DNA from: Spinacia oleracea
Lineage: Eukaryota > Streptophyta > Magnoliopsida > Caryophyllales > Amaranthaceae
Length of the DNA: 64,000 bases
Direction: 5' to 3'
Assembly: GCF_020520425.1 (NCBI RefSeq)
Contig: NC_079492.1
Span: 144,615,861-144,679,860, forward strand
Shown: one piece after another, positions 45,825 through 57,283 of the stretch
Layout of the letters: the number at the start of each line of letters is the position of its first letter
Numbering within the stretch: the first letter of the stretch is position 1
Notes under the pieces: model-generated
Database searches by the model: none
Told to the model about the DNA's origin: nothing
Seen by the model: only the letters and a program-made list of their open reading frames with translations
Made by a program: the position numbers and the translations under genes

Positions 45825-46254
45825 CAGTCCGTCTTCTGTGTGACCAGCCACACCATCAACTTGATGGTGTGACGCGCGCATCTATTATGGAGAAAGTTTT
45901 GACTGGTGTTACTTGACTTTCTATGCTGGTGTTACTTATACATTGTATTCGTTGTTATCTGTCTTGGTTTATTGTAGTTTCTTCATTTTCCATGTTAGAG
46001 GTTCCTTGTAGACGGGATTTACTTGACTTTCTATGCTGATGTTACTTATACATTGTATTCGTTGTTATTTTTCTTGATTTATTGCAGTTTCAGGTTAGAG
46101 GCTACTTTTATAGACTGACCGGTGTTACTTTGTTTTCTATGTACGTTGTTGTTACTTTTAGATTCCGCTAACCAACACGTTGGGTTTATTTATAAGTATG
46201 AATACGCCACACCATCAAGTTGATGGTGTGGCTGATCACATATAAGACTTGAGG
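45825..46254. mobile_element. MULE-type MITE with hairpin ends, 430 bp
   Basis: The 9-bp duplication AAAGTAACC lies at 45816-45824 and 46255-46263. Each arm itself contains the palindrome CACACCATCAACTTGATGGTGTG (right arm with AAGTTG). Between them a unit of about 70 bp, ACTTGACTTTCTATGCTGGTG and following bases, is duplicated at about 45910 and 46020. Confidence 0.78.
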
Positions 46255-46263
46255 AAAGTAACC

Positions 46264-49200
46264 TATATTTGAGGCGTAGTATGGATTTCACCGCATAACT
46301 TTAAACAAGTTAGTCGTGCTATGTAAATATAAAAGCGACTCCAATGATTAGCTACCTAGTTATCCTTTTATTTTTCTATATCAATTCCTCAAACAACATT
46401 CCTACCAAGATACAAACTATCCGAATGTTGCATTAGGAAATTCTCCATTTCTTTTCATCCACTTCCTATGCTAAGATCGATGATGATACCTAAACTAGCT
46501 ATAAAATAATTTCCAAAATCCCCTATTTTTCCCTTTATGCATTCACAGGACGCCGATTTTAAAAATGGAAGAAGAAATGGAGTGGACAACTTTTAACAAT
46601 GAACATTAGCTTTACAGAGTAATTTTTCTTACCAAAGCTAATTAAGAAAATACTTTGTATGCGACAATAATACACTGCAACAAATAGCTTAACACTCTCC
46701 AATGCCCAAAAAAAAGCTTAACATTCCCTATTTTTAATATTTGTATGCAAGTCTTTTTTCCCCAACCATTTTAGTTGTTTTAGCTTGCTTATTTATGAGT
46801 ATTAAGGCTTTTTTTTATGTTCGCCACTTTATCTTATTTTCACTTATTTAATATTTCATGCAATAAATTTAGATCAGAGTTAATCAGATATAATTTATAC
46901 GGAGTAACTAAAATAAATTTTAACAAGTTTAGAGGAGTTTAATTTATTTTAATAAATTCAGATAAGTTAATACACATGAAAATCAGGTAAACAAAAAAAT
47001 AATGACAACGACACAGGAAATAATTTTGGCAAACCACTGTAATATACATTTTTTTATGCTTTATTTACAAGATTGTGTGCCAAAATTAACATTTAGGTGT
47101 GCCAAAATCAATTTCTTATAAGATATTATGTGGATATTTGTTTTTCGAAAGCAACTCTATCTAAGAAATGCCATCACTATTTGTGACGGGACCATCAAAT
47201 CTAAAACCCTGTTAATAAAAAGATACTATCCAAGTAAACAATTCTCAATTTCTCTTTTTTTCTAGCTTTCTAGGAGTATTCCTTTTTCCAAGTCCTATTA
47301 GTTGTCCTAGTTCCATTATCTACAATTCCAGATATTCGAGGGGAAAGTATACTTGCTTTTTTAGCCTTATTTTGAAATTTAATTATCTGAACTTATCTAA
47401 TTTATTTAAAATTATCTGAATTAGTAAATTTATTTTGCATGTGGATTTTTTTTTTCCCGAATTTATCTAAATTTATTTTGTCTGAATTTATCAACATTAT
47501 ATTGTCTAAACTTATATAAACTGTATCTGAACTTATATGAATTTATTTTGCATGAAATAAGTCAAAATAAGTTGAAACAAATAGACTTTTATTAGGTCAA
47601 ATGGTATTTTCATTAGGGTGTATTCTTTTTAACTTATTATACGATTGTAGTTGATTAGAAGTTATTGGACATGTTCAAATCTTATTTCAAGAGAGTACTT
47701 ATCTGTAAAAAAAAAAAAATACAATCAATCAGAATCAAGAAAAAAAAAAAGTTAAGAGAATCGGGCTCAATAGAGTTTTGAATCAAATACTGATCTGAAA
47801 AAGAGAACTTTGGCCCAGGCAATGTCCTGGGCGTAGAGGAGATTGGGACCCGGCGGTAAGGATAGAATCCAAGTCGATAGACCAGAAGGGACTCGATGAA
47901 GAAGCAAGAACTCTACGAGCCTAGGGTAAATACGAGTCCGGTTCATTCTACATATGTAAATTTAGTCTATCAGAGGGTTTATTGCACAATGAATTTACTA
48001 AATTTATTGAAATTTATTAGACTTAATTAATTATAATTTATTGAATTTTATTGAAACTTCTGGACCTTATTGAATTGATCTCATTAGAACTTATTTGAAC
48101 TTATTAGACCGAAAACATATATTAGGAGAAGAAAGCGCCGCCTAAAATTTCACTTAATGTAAAATTGAGGTTTGGGGAAAAAGAATCGATCACTGATTAA
48201 ATTTAGACTAATAATGAAAGTAAAGTACTAATATTTAGGTCTAAAGTAGCTTTTAGGCTCTTAAACAATTCTAAATGGTACTCTGTAATGGCTAATCTTG
48301 CAACAGTGATATTCTAATCTTAGTTGATGTACTAGAAAGTCATGCAGGTGAATATTCTATTGCTAATGCCTAATGGAAAAGCATAAAAGAGAGTTGGTAG
48401 ACAACCCTCACTGTTAAATGGTTTAATTAATCAAATTAAAATTAAACTTACTTTAAAATAGATTTTATATCATTAATTGTACAATTTTGATCTATGTTGA
48501 ACTCAAATAATTCTGGAATACATTCAATATATTAAAGGACTTTACTGTGCACAAAAAGAAATGTCTGCACTTAAATAATTCATTTGCATTGCATTTTTAC
48601 TAAGTGAGTTCTCTGCATATATAAGACGTCCCCGGTTATCGTATACCCTCTTACATTTTGTTTTTACATGTGCATATCATGTGAAGAGAATATATGAGAG
48701 AGACACCAATGAACGTAAAAATACCATTGGATACACGATGCACCCAAAAAAACCTAATAATTTTTAACGAATTCTATGTTTACTAAACTGTACGGAGTAC
48801 AAGTGTACAACTATACTTTGTTTGAAAATTAACGATGTTAAATGGGAAAAAAAAATCAAATTAGAGAGAAAATGATACTGTAAGAAATAAACAAAATTTC
48901 CAAGACTAGATCAATTACCTCATTTACTATACTACCATATAGTGTGTAGGGTAGTTGTAAATTTGTGATCAAATTGATTCAATAAATCGTTTATTTATTG
49001 CGAGTATTATAACATTGGTCTACCTTAAGTTAAAGGGGAAGGGAAAGACAGCCCTTAAGGGACCCTAACAAAATTTGGGCCCTTAACTTTGGATTAGGAG
49101 GAGAGGGGGAGGGTTGATGTCCTACATTTATAAAGTAGCACTTTGAAAATCAACACACGCACAAAATAAAACCTCCTTTTGTTAAAGAAAAGGAGTTCTC

Positions 49201-50717
49201 ACAAGGAGTTAAAAGGAAGATGGAGAAAAGTCATGGACGAGGAAAATAGAAAGCCATCAAGAATATGGCGCACCATGCAAATAACCATGCATTACAAAGT
49301 AGATCATTTTAAGATTCCATAATTTCACGAGTTAAGTACTTAATAAGGGGGATAATTTTGGAAGATCTTTTGTGGGAGCATCATTTTTCATTACTTTACT
49401 AGTCTACTTACATGGAGGTGTTTTAAAATTAATCTGTTGTGTTAAATTATTATTCTAGAGTATAAATGGCAGGGTACTTTGCACCGGAATATGTTGCAAC
49501 AAGTTTCGTGACTCATTTTCCAAGAACATGCTCAAAAGGTTTCGGTTTCCATGAACATATTGCACCAGGCTTCGATTCCGATTTCGAAAATTATGACACG
49601 GTATCTTGTTCAGTTGTTCTGCTCTCCCATAGATGTGAGATTGGGACAAGAAAAATGATGTAAGGAAGTAGAGAGATGTGAATGCAACATTCATTTTTTT
49701 ACAAAATAAATAAATACTTCATTTTTCACCCAAAACAAAACCAACAAATTAAACAGAAAAATCAGAACATCATAGCATCTCCATTGGTAGTGACTAGTAG
49801 CCTGTAATTGAAGCTCAAAAAACACGTTTTATTTCTCCAATGGTAAGTCGTAATATCTACTTTATATTTATCATCGACATTAGTTGAAACTGCTACCTAC
49901 CTATTGTAAGTGAGTAATATCTACTACTTTATATTTGAATTTGACTTTGAGGCTCAAATATCCAGTGATTAAACTGTCAGAAAGTCACTTATCATTTATC
50001 ATTTACCAACCTTTTAATTTTTATTTTATAAAAAACAAAACTAACCGTTGTCAAGTGAAAACATCTCTAGAAAAACGTGTTGTCATTTTTCTTAAGTTCA
50101 TTTTTAACAACTCTTTCTCATTTTGAGTCAGGATGAAAAGTATAATCGTATTTTTAAAAGGCAAAACCCTCGCCCCCAAGCCTTCACCGCTCGAGTGCTC
50201 GACCACCCGAGCAGAAAAATATACCTTTAACTCTTTAAGTATAAATATTCGTGATATTCAAATCCATAAGTCCACAACTGACAACTCCCACTTGTGTTTT
50301 TACGTTTTATATGGGGGAGTAAAATCAACCAACTAGCAGCTTGCGCATAAACTGAAACACAAAAACGACAGCAATTATACAAACCCTCCCTGCAACATAG
50401 TGGGAGAAGAAAGAAAGAAAGAGGAGAGAGAAAATGTGGGATTCCATTCTTATGGAATCACCATCAACCCAGAAAAATAAATTTAAATTAAATTATTATT
50501 CCCACCCCAACAAATAACCCATTTATCATTTTTATTATTTTACCTCCATAAATATATTTATTTTATTTTTAACTTTGGTGACAGATTTATCTAATCAAAA
50601 AAATCCCATCTCTATCATCATTTTTGTAAGGAAGAGAATACAAGAAGAGGAAGAAGAGAGGAGGAAGGAGGAGAGAGAAAATAAGTAAAAAAAGTTGAGA
50701 AGTCATTTTGATTGATT
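46264..50717. other. Long AT-rich intergenic region
   Basis: No gene is recognised. Decayed copies of the TTATTTTCACTTATTT/AAGTTCAGATAAG repeat family lie at about 46830-47000 and 47350-47600. The 65-79 aa open frames at 49455-49694 on both strands resemble nothing I know and lack splice or leader support. The last 100 bases before the NLP start are a GA-rich leader (about 50600-50700) after a TATA-like ATAAATATA near 50549. Confidence 0.5.
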
Positions 50718-53700
50718 ATGTCCGAAGCAGCAACATCATCACCAGTTGAAGAAGGAAATCAGACGGCGGCGGCGGGGGTTAAACCTTTTCATCATCATCT
50801 TCTTCCAAGAACTCGGGAGCTACAATTTCAGCAGCAGCAACAGCAACAGCAACAGCAATATCATCATACTGCGATTCTTGACCCCTGTTCTTCAACTTTC
50901 ATGGACCTTGATTTTGGGGATCTAGATGCTTCTTGGTCGTTTGATCAGATCCCTACTTCGCCGCTTTTAGTTCCTAACTCTGACCAGCCTTTTTCTCCGC
51001 TTTGGGCTTTCGCCGACGGTGGAGCTGCCGCCGTTAACTTTTCCGACGACCGGAATCTTCCCGGAATCCGGATTCCTGCTGACCTTGCTCGGTTTACTCC
51101 CTGTATGCTTTCCCTTTCCCGCCCTTATTCTGAAAACTGGAAATTTTTTTTTGTTGCAAATTTTGGTTGGTTTTGATTGGATTGACTTAAACTTCTACAA
51201 ACAAATTGCGTTTTTCAAGTGGGATGTGTTTGAACAATATAAACAATTAAATAAAATGAGAGCAAAAATTAATGGATTTTTCTTATGGAGTATTTTTGGT
51301 TAATCTCACTTGTTATTTGACTTTATTTGGTATATGTTCAAATTTAAGAGTGTCAATGGTGGATAAGCCTATGACTCTATGAGGGTTTAGGCCTTTGACT
51401 TCTGATGGAATATAAATCTCTTGATTTGATGGTTTTGAGTGACTGATTGATTGCAAAAATGTGAAAGGAAAGCTGAAAAGCACTGAATGTTAGATAAAAT
51501 TAGTAAATGAATTTTCTAAAATTGGTAGTAATTTGTTATTTATTTGATTATGTAGGTAATCCAGAACCTGTGGGTGAAAATGGAGGGAACGAGGGTGGCG
51601 GTGATGATGATGATAAGAAGAAGATTCCAGCTCCAGTTATGGGGTTTACACCATTGGATAACTTTGATGTATCCTTTATAGTCAAAGAGAGGATGACACA
51701 GGCATTAAGGTACTTCAAAGAATCAACAGAACAAAACCAGATTTTAGCTCAAATTTGGGCACCTGTAAAGAGTGGGAACCATTATGTGTTAACAACTTCA
51801 GGGCAACCCTTTGTTCTAGGTCCACACAGTAATGGGTTGAATCAGTATAGGACTGTTTCTTTGATGTATATGTTCTCTATTGATGGCGAGAGCGTATCAA
51901 CTCTCGGTTTACCTGGCCGTGTTTTTAGACAGAAGTTGCCGGAATGGACACCAAATGTGCAGTATTACACCAGCAAAGAGTATCCAAGGGTTAACCATGC
52001 CAAGCATTATAATGTCAGAGGTACCTTGGCTTTGCCTGTCCTTGAACCTTCAGGGCAGTCTTGTGTGGGTGTGCTTGAGCTTATAATGACTTCCCAGAAG
52101 ATCAACTATGCTCCTGAGGTTGATAAAGTCTGCAAAGCTCTTGAGGTTGGTTTATCCTTATTCATAAAGGCGAAATGCCTATTATCTTCAATCTCCTTTG
52201 TCCTGCTCTTTGCTCCATGTTTTGGTCTAGCAGTGTCGAATGTGATATTGATTTGAACACAGATTCTGTCGATTATCTTGATTGAAAACTTTTTAAGATA
52301 TTGTGAGCCCAAATATCAGGCATTAAGCTATAATAACTTGTGTCTCTTAACAAAGTCTTTATAAGTGTGTTATGGCTGAACTATGTTGCTTCTGTATTTG
52401 GCGCATTTCAAGTTTTGAACTATGTTTGGTATTGAGGTCTTTCAAACTCTCGGGGGTAATGCTATGGAAGTATGGATTTGATTATGTGTTATTGTTGATC
52501 TGATGTTGAGGAGGTGTTCGGAATTTAATATGGATTTTCTGTCGATGGTGCAAGGGAATCTCTGTGCCCGAATTACATGGATTCGGCAAGAACTGTTCAT
52601 CAGAGTTATGTTTGAGTTGGCCATTTCCTTAGACTTTCTCTTATTTTCTCCCAATTGAATTGTCCATGTGTTTTCTTACCTCATCACATAGAGGTGTCAA
52701 GTGTTTCACAATTGATACCACCTAATTAAGGTGGATCAAAGAGTCTTGGAACATAATGCATGCCATTTAGTGTATGATTTTTCAGAGGATTGTAGCCACA
52801 GTCTCCACAGGGATCCTCCTATTTGGTTTGCGATGTGTGTGAAGCAGAATAGCAGATTAAGGAACCAGAGTAAAGGGTTTCTCGTAAATATGGGTTATTT
52901 CCACCCTTCTTGGCTTCTTGCAAATAACCAATATTGCAAGAGTTTAGCAGATGGCCATTGAGCTCTTAATTTCCCTGAAACGTGGAAGTTCTATATTACC
53001 TGTAACTCCCTCTTTCCAAATAAGTGTTTATTTTTATTTTTATACTTCACTTTGTCTCAAAAGAAGTATCATTGTGCATATTCATTCAGTGTCAGATTTG
53101 GTCAAAATTCTTATTCAACTTGTTAGTATGCCTATATTCGATTTTCTAGCCAACAAATATGAAAAGGGGAAATGTGGGGATTGTCATTTGAGAGGGAGTT
53201 GTAGGTACACATCTTAGTCTGCCCTTAAATGATGTTACATATACATCTTCTGTGTGCTTTCAGCATATATTGAGTTAAGACCATCTTTTTGCTTTTAAAT
53301 GTTTGACAAAGCCTCAATTACAGAATTCCAACTCTTTTGCAGGCAGTAAATCTGAAAAGCTCAGAGATACTAGATCATCCCAATATCCAGGTAAATGATC
53401 TTGCAATGCTTAAGTTCCAGTGACCCTATAATCTCTTAAGACTAATAATATGACAATGATGTCTTATCCAGATATGCAATGAAGGCCGCCAAAACGCTCT
53501 TGCGGAAATCTTGGAAGTATTCACAGAGGTATGTGAAACTTATAAAATACCTCTGGCACAGACTTGGGTTCCGTGCAGGCATAGGAGCGTTCTAGCCTAC
53601 GGTGGCGGTCTGAAGAAAAGTTGTTCCAGCTTTGATGGAAGTTGTATGGGACAAGTATGCATGTCCACCACTGATGTCGCATTCTATGTTGTAGATGCTC

Positions 53701-55907
53701 ATATGTGGGGCTTCCGAGAGGCCTGTGCTGAGCATCATCTTCAGAAAGGGCAGGGTGTTGCTGGCAGGTCATTTTCGTCCCATGGTTTGAGTTTTTGCAG
53801 AGATATTTCAAGGTTTTGTAAAATTGAGTACCCGTTAGTGCACTATGCTCGTATGTTTGGGTTAACGGGCAGTTTTGCTATCTGTTTAAGGAGTAAGCAT
53901 ACAGGGGATGATGATTATGTTCTTGAGTTCTTCCTCCCTCTAAACTTAAGAGATAGTGCAGAACAGCTTAAGTTGGTTGATTCTATATTGGGAACAATGA
54001 AACAGGATCTTCAGAATTTAATGGTTGCTTCTGGGAGAACATTGGAAGAGGAAAAGAAATATATGGAAATCATTGAAGTTTCTGGGGATGAGAATCTTGA
54101 CCTACAAGGTGAACCTAATTTGTCGACTAGACCTTTATCAGATACAATAAATGGTGTACTACCACCGATAAGGAATTCACAGCCTCAGTTGGGGGAACCA
54201 GATGCTAGAAATGCAGGAAAGAGTGTTATAGGTGGGAGCCTGAATGGAATCTCTACAACAGAAAATAAAGAGATCAAGAAAACCGGGGAAAGAAAACGTG
54301 GGAAAGCTGAAAAACAAATTAGCTTGGATGTTCTTCAACAGTATTTTGCCGGGAGTCTTAAAGATGCTGCAAAAAGTCTCGGAGGTATGTCTTTGTGCCG
54401 TTGCAAATATGCAATATTTTTAAATTTGGTGTATGTTCTGTTCCACTTATTTTGACTTATTCAGACAAAATAAGTTCAGATAAGTTCAAATAAGTTCAGT
54501 TAAGATATTTTAATGCACAAATAAGTTTATTTTAGTCAAAATAAGTTATGTTCAGATTAAATAAGTTCAGAAAAAATAAGTTTTTTCCAGACATTTTAAT
54601 ACACAAATATGGAGTAAGTTTATTTCAGTCAAAATAAGTTCAGATAAGTTAAGTTAAGTTCAGATAAGTACAGATAATATAAGTTCAGACAAAATAAGTC
54701 GAATAGAACAGAGCCTACGTAGTCTTTTATGAAAGGCAAGTTTTCTGTAAGGTTATGACTGTTTGTTATATTAGATTAACCTGTACTCAAGGGTATTGTA
54801 TTGTTTTTAACAGTGTGTCCAACAACTATGAAGCGCATCTGCAGGCAGCATGGCATATCACGTTGGCCATCTCGCAAGATTAACAAAGTAAATCGCTCCC
54901 TTACAAAGCTCAAGCGTGTTATTGAATCTGTCCAAGGTACGGATGGAACATTTAGCTTGACTTCCCTAGCTCAACCTACTATCCCTGTTCCTGTCGGGTC
55001 TATTAGTTGGCCTCATGGCGTGAATGGAACTTATCAGCAACAATCTCCGACCTCTAAACCTACTGAACTTCCGGATGAAAGGAGTGAGATGCCACAACGT
55101 AGTCAAAGAGTAGATAAGCAGACCGAATCAAGTCATGAAGAAAGAACTCATGAGCAAAACGGGTTTGTGTCAAAACCCGGGAGTGGGTCCCGGGAAGTAA
55201 GTGCAGGGACATCAACTTCTCATGGATCGTGTCACGGAAGCCCTGGAACCGAAAGCAAGCCACCAAATGGCCATTTTATTCCCAACTTTCATGATCAAGC
55301 AGGTAATTCGACAGGGTTAATAATGTCTCGACAAAATGGAGGAGAATCACATTTGGTATCTGGATTCTCAATGCCGGATGCCCTCCTTGGGCCACATCAT
55401 CATCATCAAGAAGAAGCATTTGGGGGCATGTTGCTTGAGGATGCAGGAAGTTCAAAAGATTTAAGAAATCTTTGTCCTTCAGCTGCCGAGGCAAACGTAG
55501 ACGAAGTAATTCCAGAAAACGGGTGGGTAAACCACCCATGCCCGAACCCGTTTCCTAGAGTAGCTATGAGTGCTGCTGGTATGATGCCCAGATTTTCAGC
55601 TAGACAAGATATGAAGACTGTTACCATAAAGGCCACATTTAGAGAAGATATCATCAGATTCAAGTTTTCTTTTAGCTCTAACATTGTGGAGTTGAAAGAA
55701 GAGGTTGCAAAAAGGTTTAAACTCGAAGTGGGTACTTTTGAGATAAAGTATTTGGATGACGATCACGAGTGGGTGTTGATAGCTTGTGATTCCGACCTAC
55801 AAGAGTGTCTAGATATATCGAAATCTTCAGGAAGTAATATGATCAGATTGTTGATTCAAGATATATTAGGTAATCTTGGAAGTTCATGCGAAAGTTCGGG
55901 TGAATGA
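50718..55907 (+). CDS. NLP7: NIN-like protein, NLP6/NLP7 type, nitrate-response transcription factor
   Basis: Five exons: 50718-51102, 51556-52145, 53343-53390, 53472-54384 and 54814-55907. All are GT-AG, phases 1, 0, 0, 1, giving 1009 aa. Order: an N-terminal segment with a 10-Gln tract; the GAF-like nitrate-responsive region with IVKERMTQALRYFKESTEQ, LPGRVFRQKLPEWTPNVQYY and MTSQKINYAPEVDKVCKALE; ICNEGRQNALAEILEV and GGLKKSCSSFDGSCMGQVCM; the RWP-RK DNA-binding domain (about 616-680, SRWPSRK at 661-667); and a C-terminal PB1 domain (about 912-991) with conserved Lys 918 and acidic YLDDDHEWVLIACDSDLQEC. In Arabidopsis NLP7 binds nitrate-responsive cis-elements and is controlled by nuclear retention. 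The R-x-x-S motif at Ser 230 (LNQYRTVS) sits where the Ca-dependent kinase site of NLP7 is reported. The family is certain; NLP7 versus NLP6 is not settled. The start is the ATG after a GA-rich leader. Confidence 0.95.
53006..53198. mobile_element. Possible Stowaway-like MITE in NLP intron 2
   Basis: CTCCCTCTTTCCAAATAAG on the left and GAGAGGGAG on the right are inverted, with TA near the left edge. The right arm is short, so this is tentative. Confidence 0.4.
54435..54714. mobile_element. MITE of the GTTCTATTC / AAGTTCAGATAAG family, 280 bp
   Basis: The ends GTTCTGTTCCACTTATTTTG and the complement of GCTCTGTTCTATTCGACTTATTTTG are inverted. The interior consists almost wholly of AATAAGTTCAGATAAG words. 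It lies in NLP intron 4. No clear duplication. Confidence 0.65.
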
Positions 55908-57060
55908 AAGGGTTTTGATTGAACAGTTAGATACTTGCTTAGGATGTTGTAACCCATTCTTGTAGTAGTATTAAGATGGTGGGCAAGTCAGAATTTGTAG
56001 ATTGGTGTATCAGTTGGTTGTTCATGCAAGCTGTATATAGTTTGCTGGTAATATTTAGGGGTGAGCACAATGTGGATGTTGTTCTCTTTTGTTTTCAGCT
56101 TTTGCTGAATTTTGTTCTCAGTTCATTGTAATTGTAAACAGAAACATTTTCAGTTATATAACATGGTTTTTTTCCTGGAAAGTAAAAAAGTAGTTGCTTT
56201 CCACTAGGTGTAATTCAGCTATTTAACCAGCAATAAATGATTTGTTGTATAATTCGGAGTGTATATTCTTGTTCCTGAATAATAGCAACAATTTGATTGT
56301 ATTGATATATACTGTATATATGGTTGTGTTGATGGACTTCATCTGATTTTGAGTAGCAGACTAGCAAGTGCAACATGTATGGTACTATGGTGTAGTTGTG
56401 TATTTTGAACAATCTCTTGATTTTAATTCTTTCATGAATAGGATAATAGAAACCTATTTTAGTTTAAGCAAGAACTACTCTGTGGAAGTAATCTATGATT
56501 TTCGAAACCAAAAGAGTAAGGCAATACATACTGAGTTTACTAGACATTGCAAAACTGACCCGTATTCGATTACCCAACCGTGGACTCAAACTCTATTCGA
56601 AATTCCTTGACCTGAATTGTACAAACTCGACATGACCCAAAAACAATGTGTCTAATAACAACTATGGAGTAGTAACTTTTATCATTGTAAGCCTATTGGC
56701 AATAAACCAAATATGACCAAACCTAAATCAAACCCAAATCGACCCCATTTATTCTACACTTAAACTTGATCCAACCCAAACCCGATCCAAACAACCCGAT
56801 TGCCACCTCTGAAATTTACACGAAACTAAAAAGGTTAATATACCCATGCAGTCGGATCATCCAACCCTAACCCGTTACCCACCGAACCCGTCTCACAAAC
56901 CCAACCTGCCGGCGGCCACGGTGTCGATGGCCACCTTTAACTCGCTAGTCAAAGCCGTTTAAAAAAGTACGCACTCCGTAATTCGTTTTACCAGAAAAAG
57001 GTCCCACCCTCCTTTCCATTTCTGTCGTATTTCCCTCCCCTGCTTTTCTTACCAAGTTCC
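55908..57060. other. NLP 3' flank and LRR gene upstream region
   Basis: Up to about 56200 it is likely NLP 3' UTR. About 56560-56820 is rich in AACCCAAACCCGA words and ends ATTGCCACCTCT, like one end of a hAT-type repeat. No gene is recognised. Confidence 0.45.
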
Positions 57061-57091
57061 TAGATTTTGAAGCTTCTCCGCCGGCCACCGG

Positions 57092-57112
57092 ATGTTCAAT
57101 CGGCGACGTTAG
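57092..57112 (+). promoter_or_regulatory. Six-codon upstream ORF (MFNRRR) in the LRR gene leader
   Basis: ATG TTC AAT CGG CGA CGT TAG lies in the probable first, non-coding exon, 9 bases before the donor CCG|GTAAGTTC (57121). It is the only ATG between it and the donor. A role in translation control is inferred from position only. Confidence 0.35.
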
Positions 57113-57283
57113 TACTTCCGGTAAGTTCTTCTTTCATCAATGATCAATAGCCCTAAGTTTTCATCCTTCATTAACATTTAATTCATGCATTAATCAGTAA
57201 AATCAATCAAGTTTTGAACTAACCCTAGATTCGATTTTTTTTTTAAATTATTTGTAATACTTTTGCCATTGATCTTCCCATAG

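Noticed and set aside
49455..49694. Overlapping 65-79 aa frames on both strands
   Set aside because: No homology recognised, no splice or leader support, and both strands open at once suggests chance.
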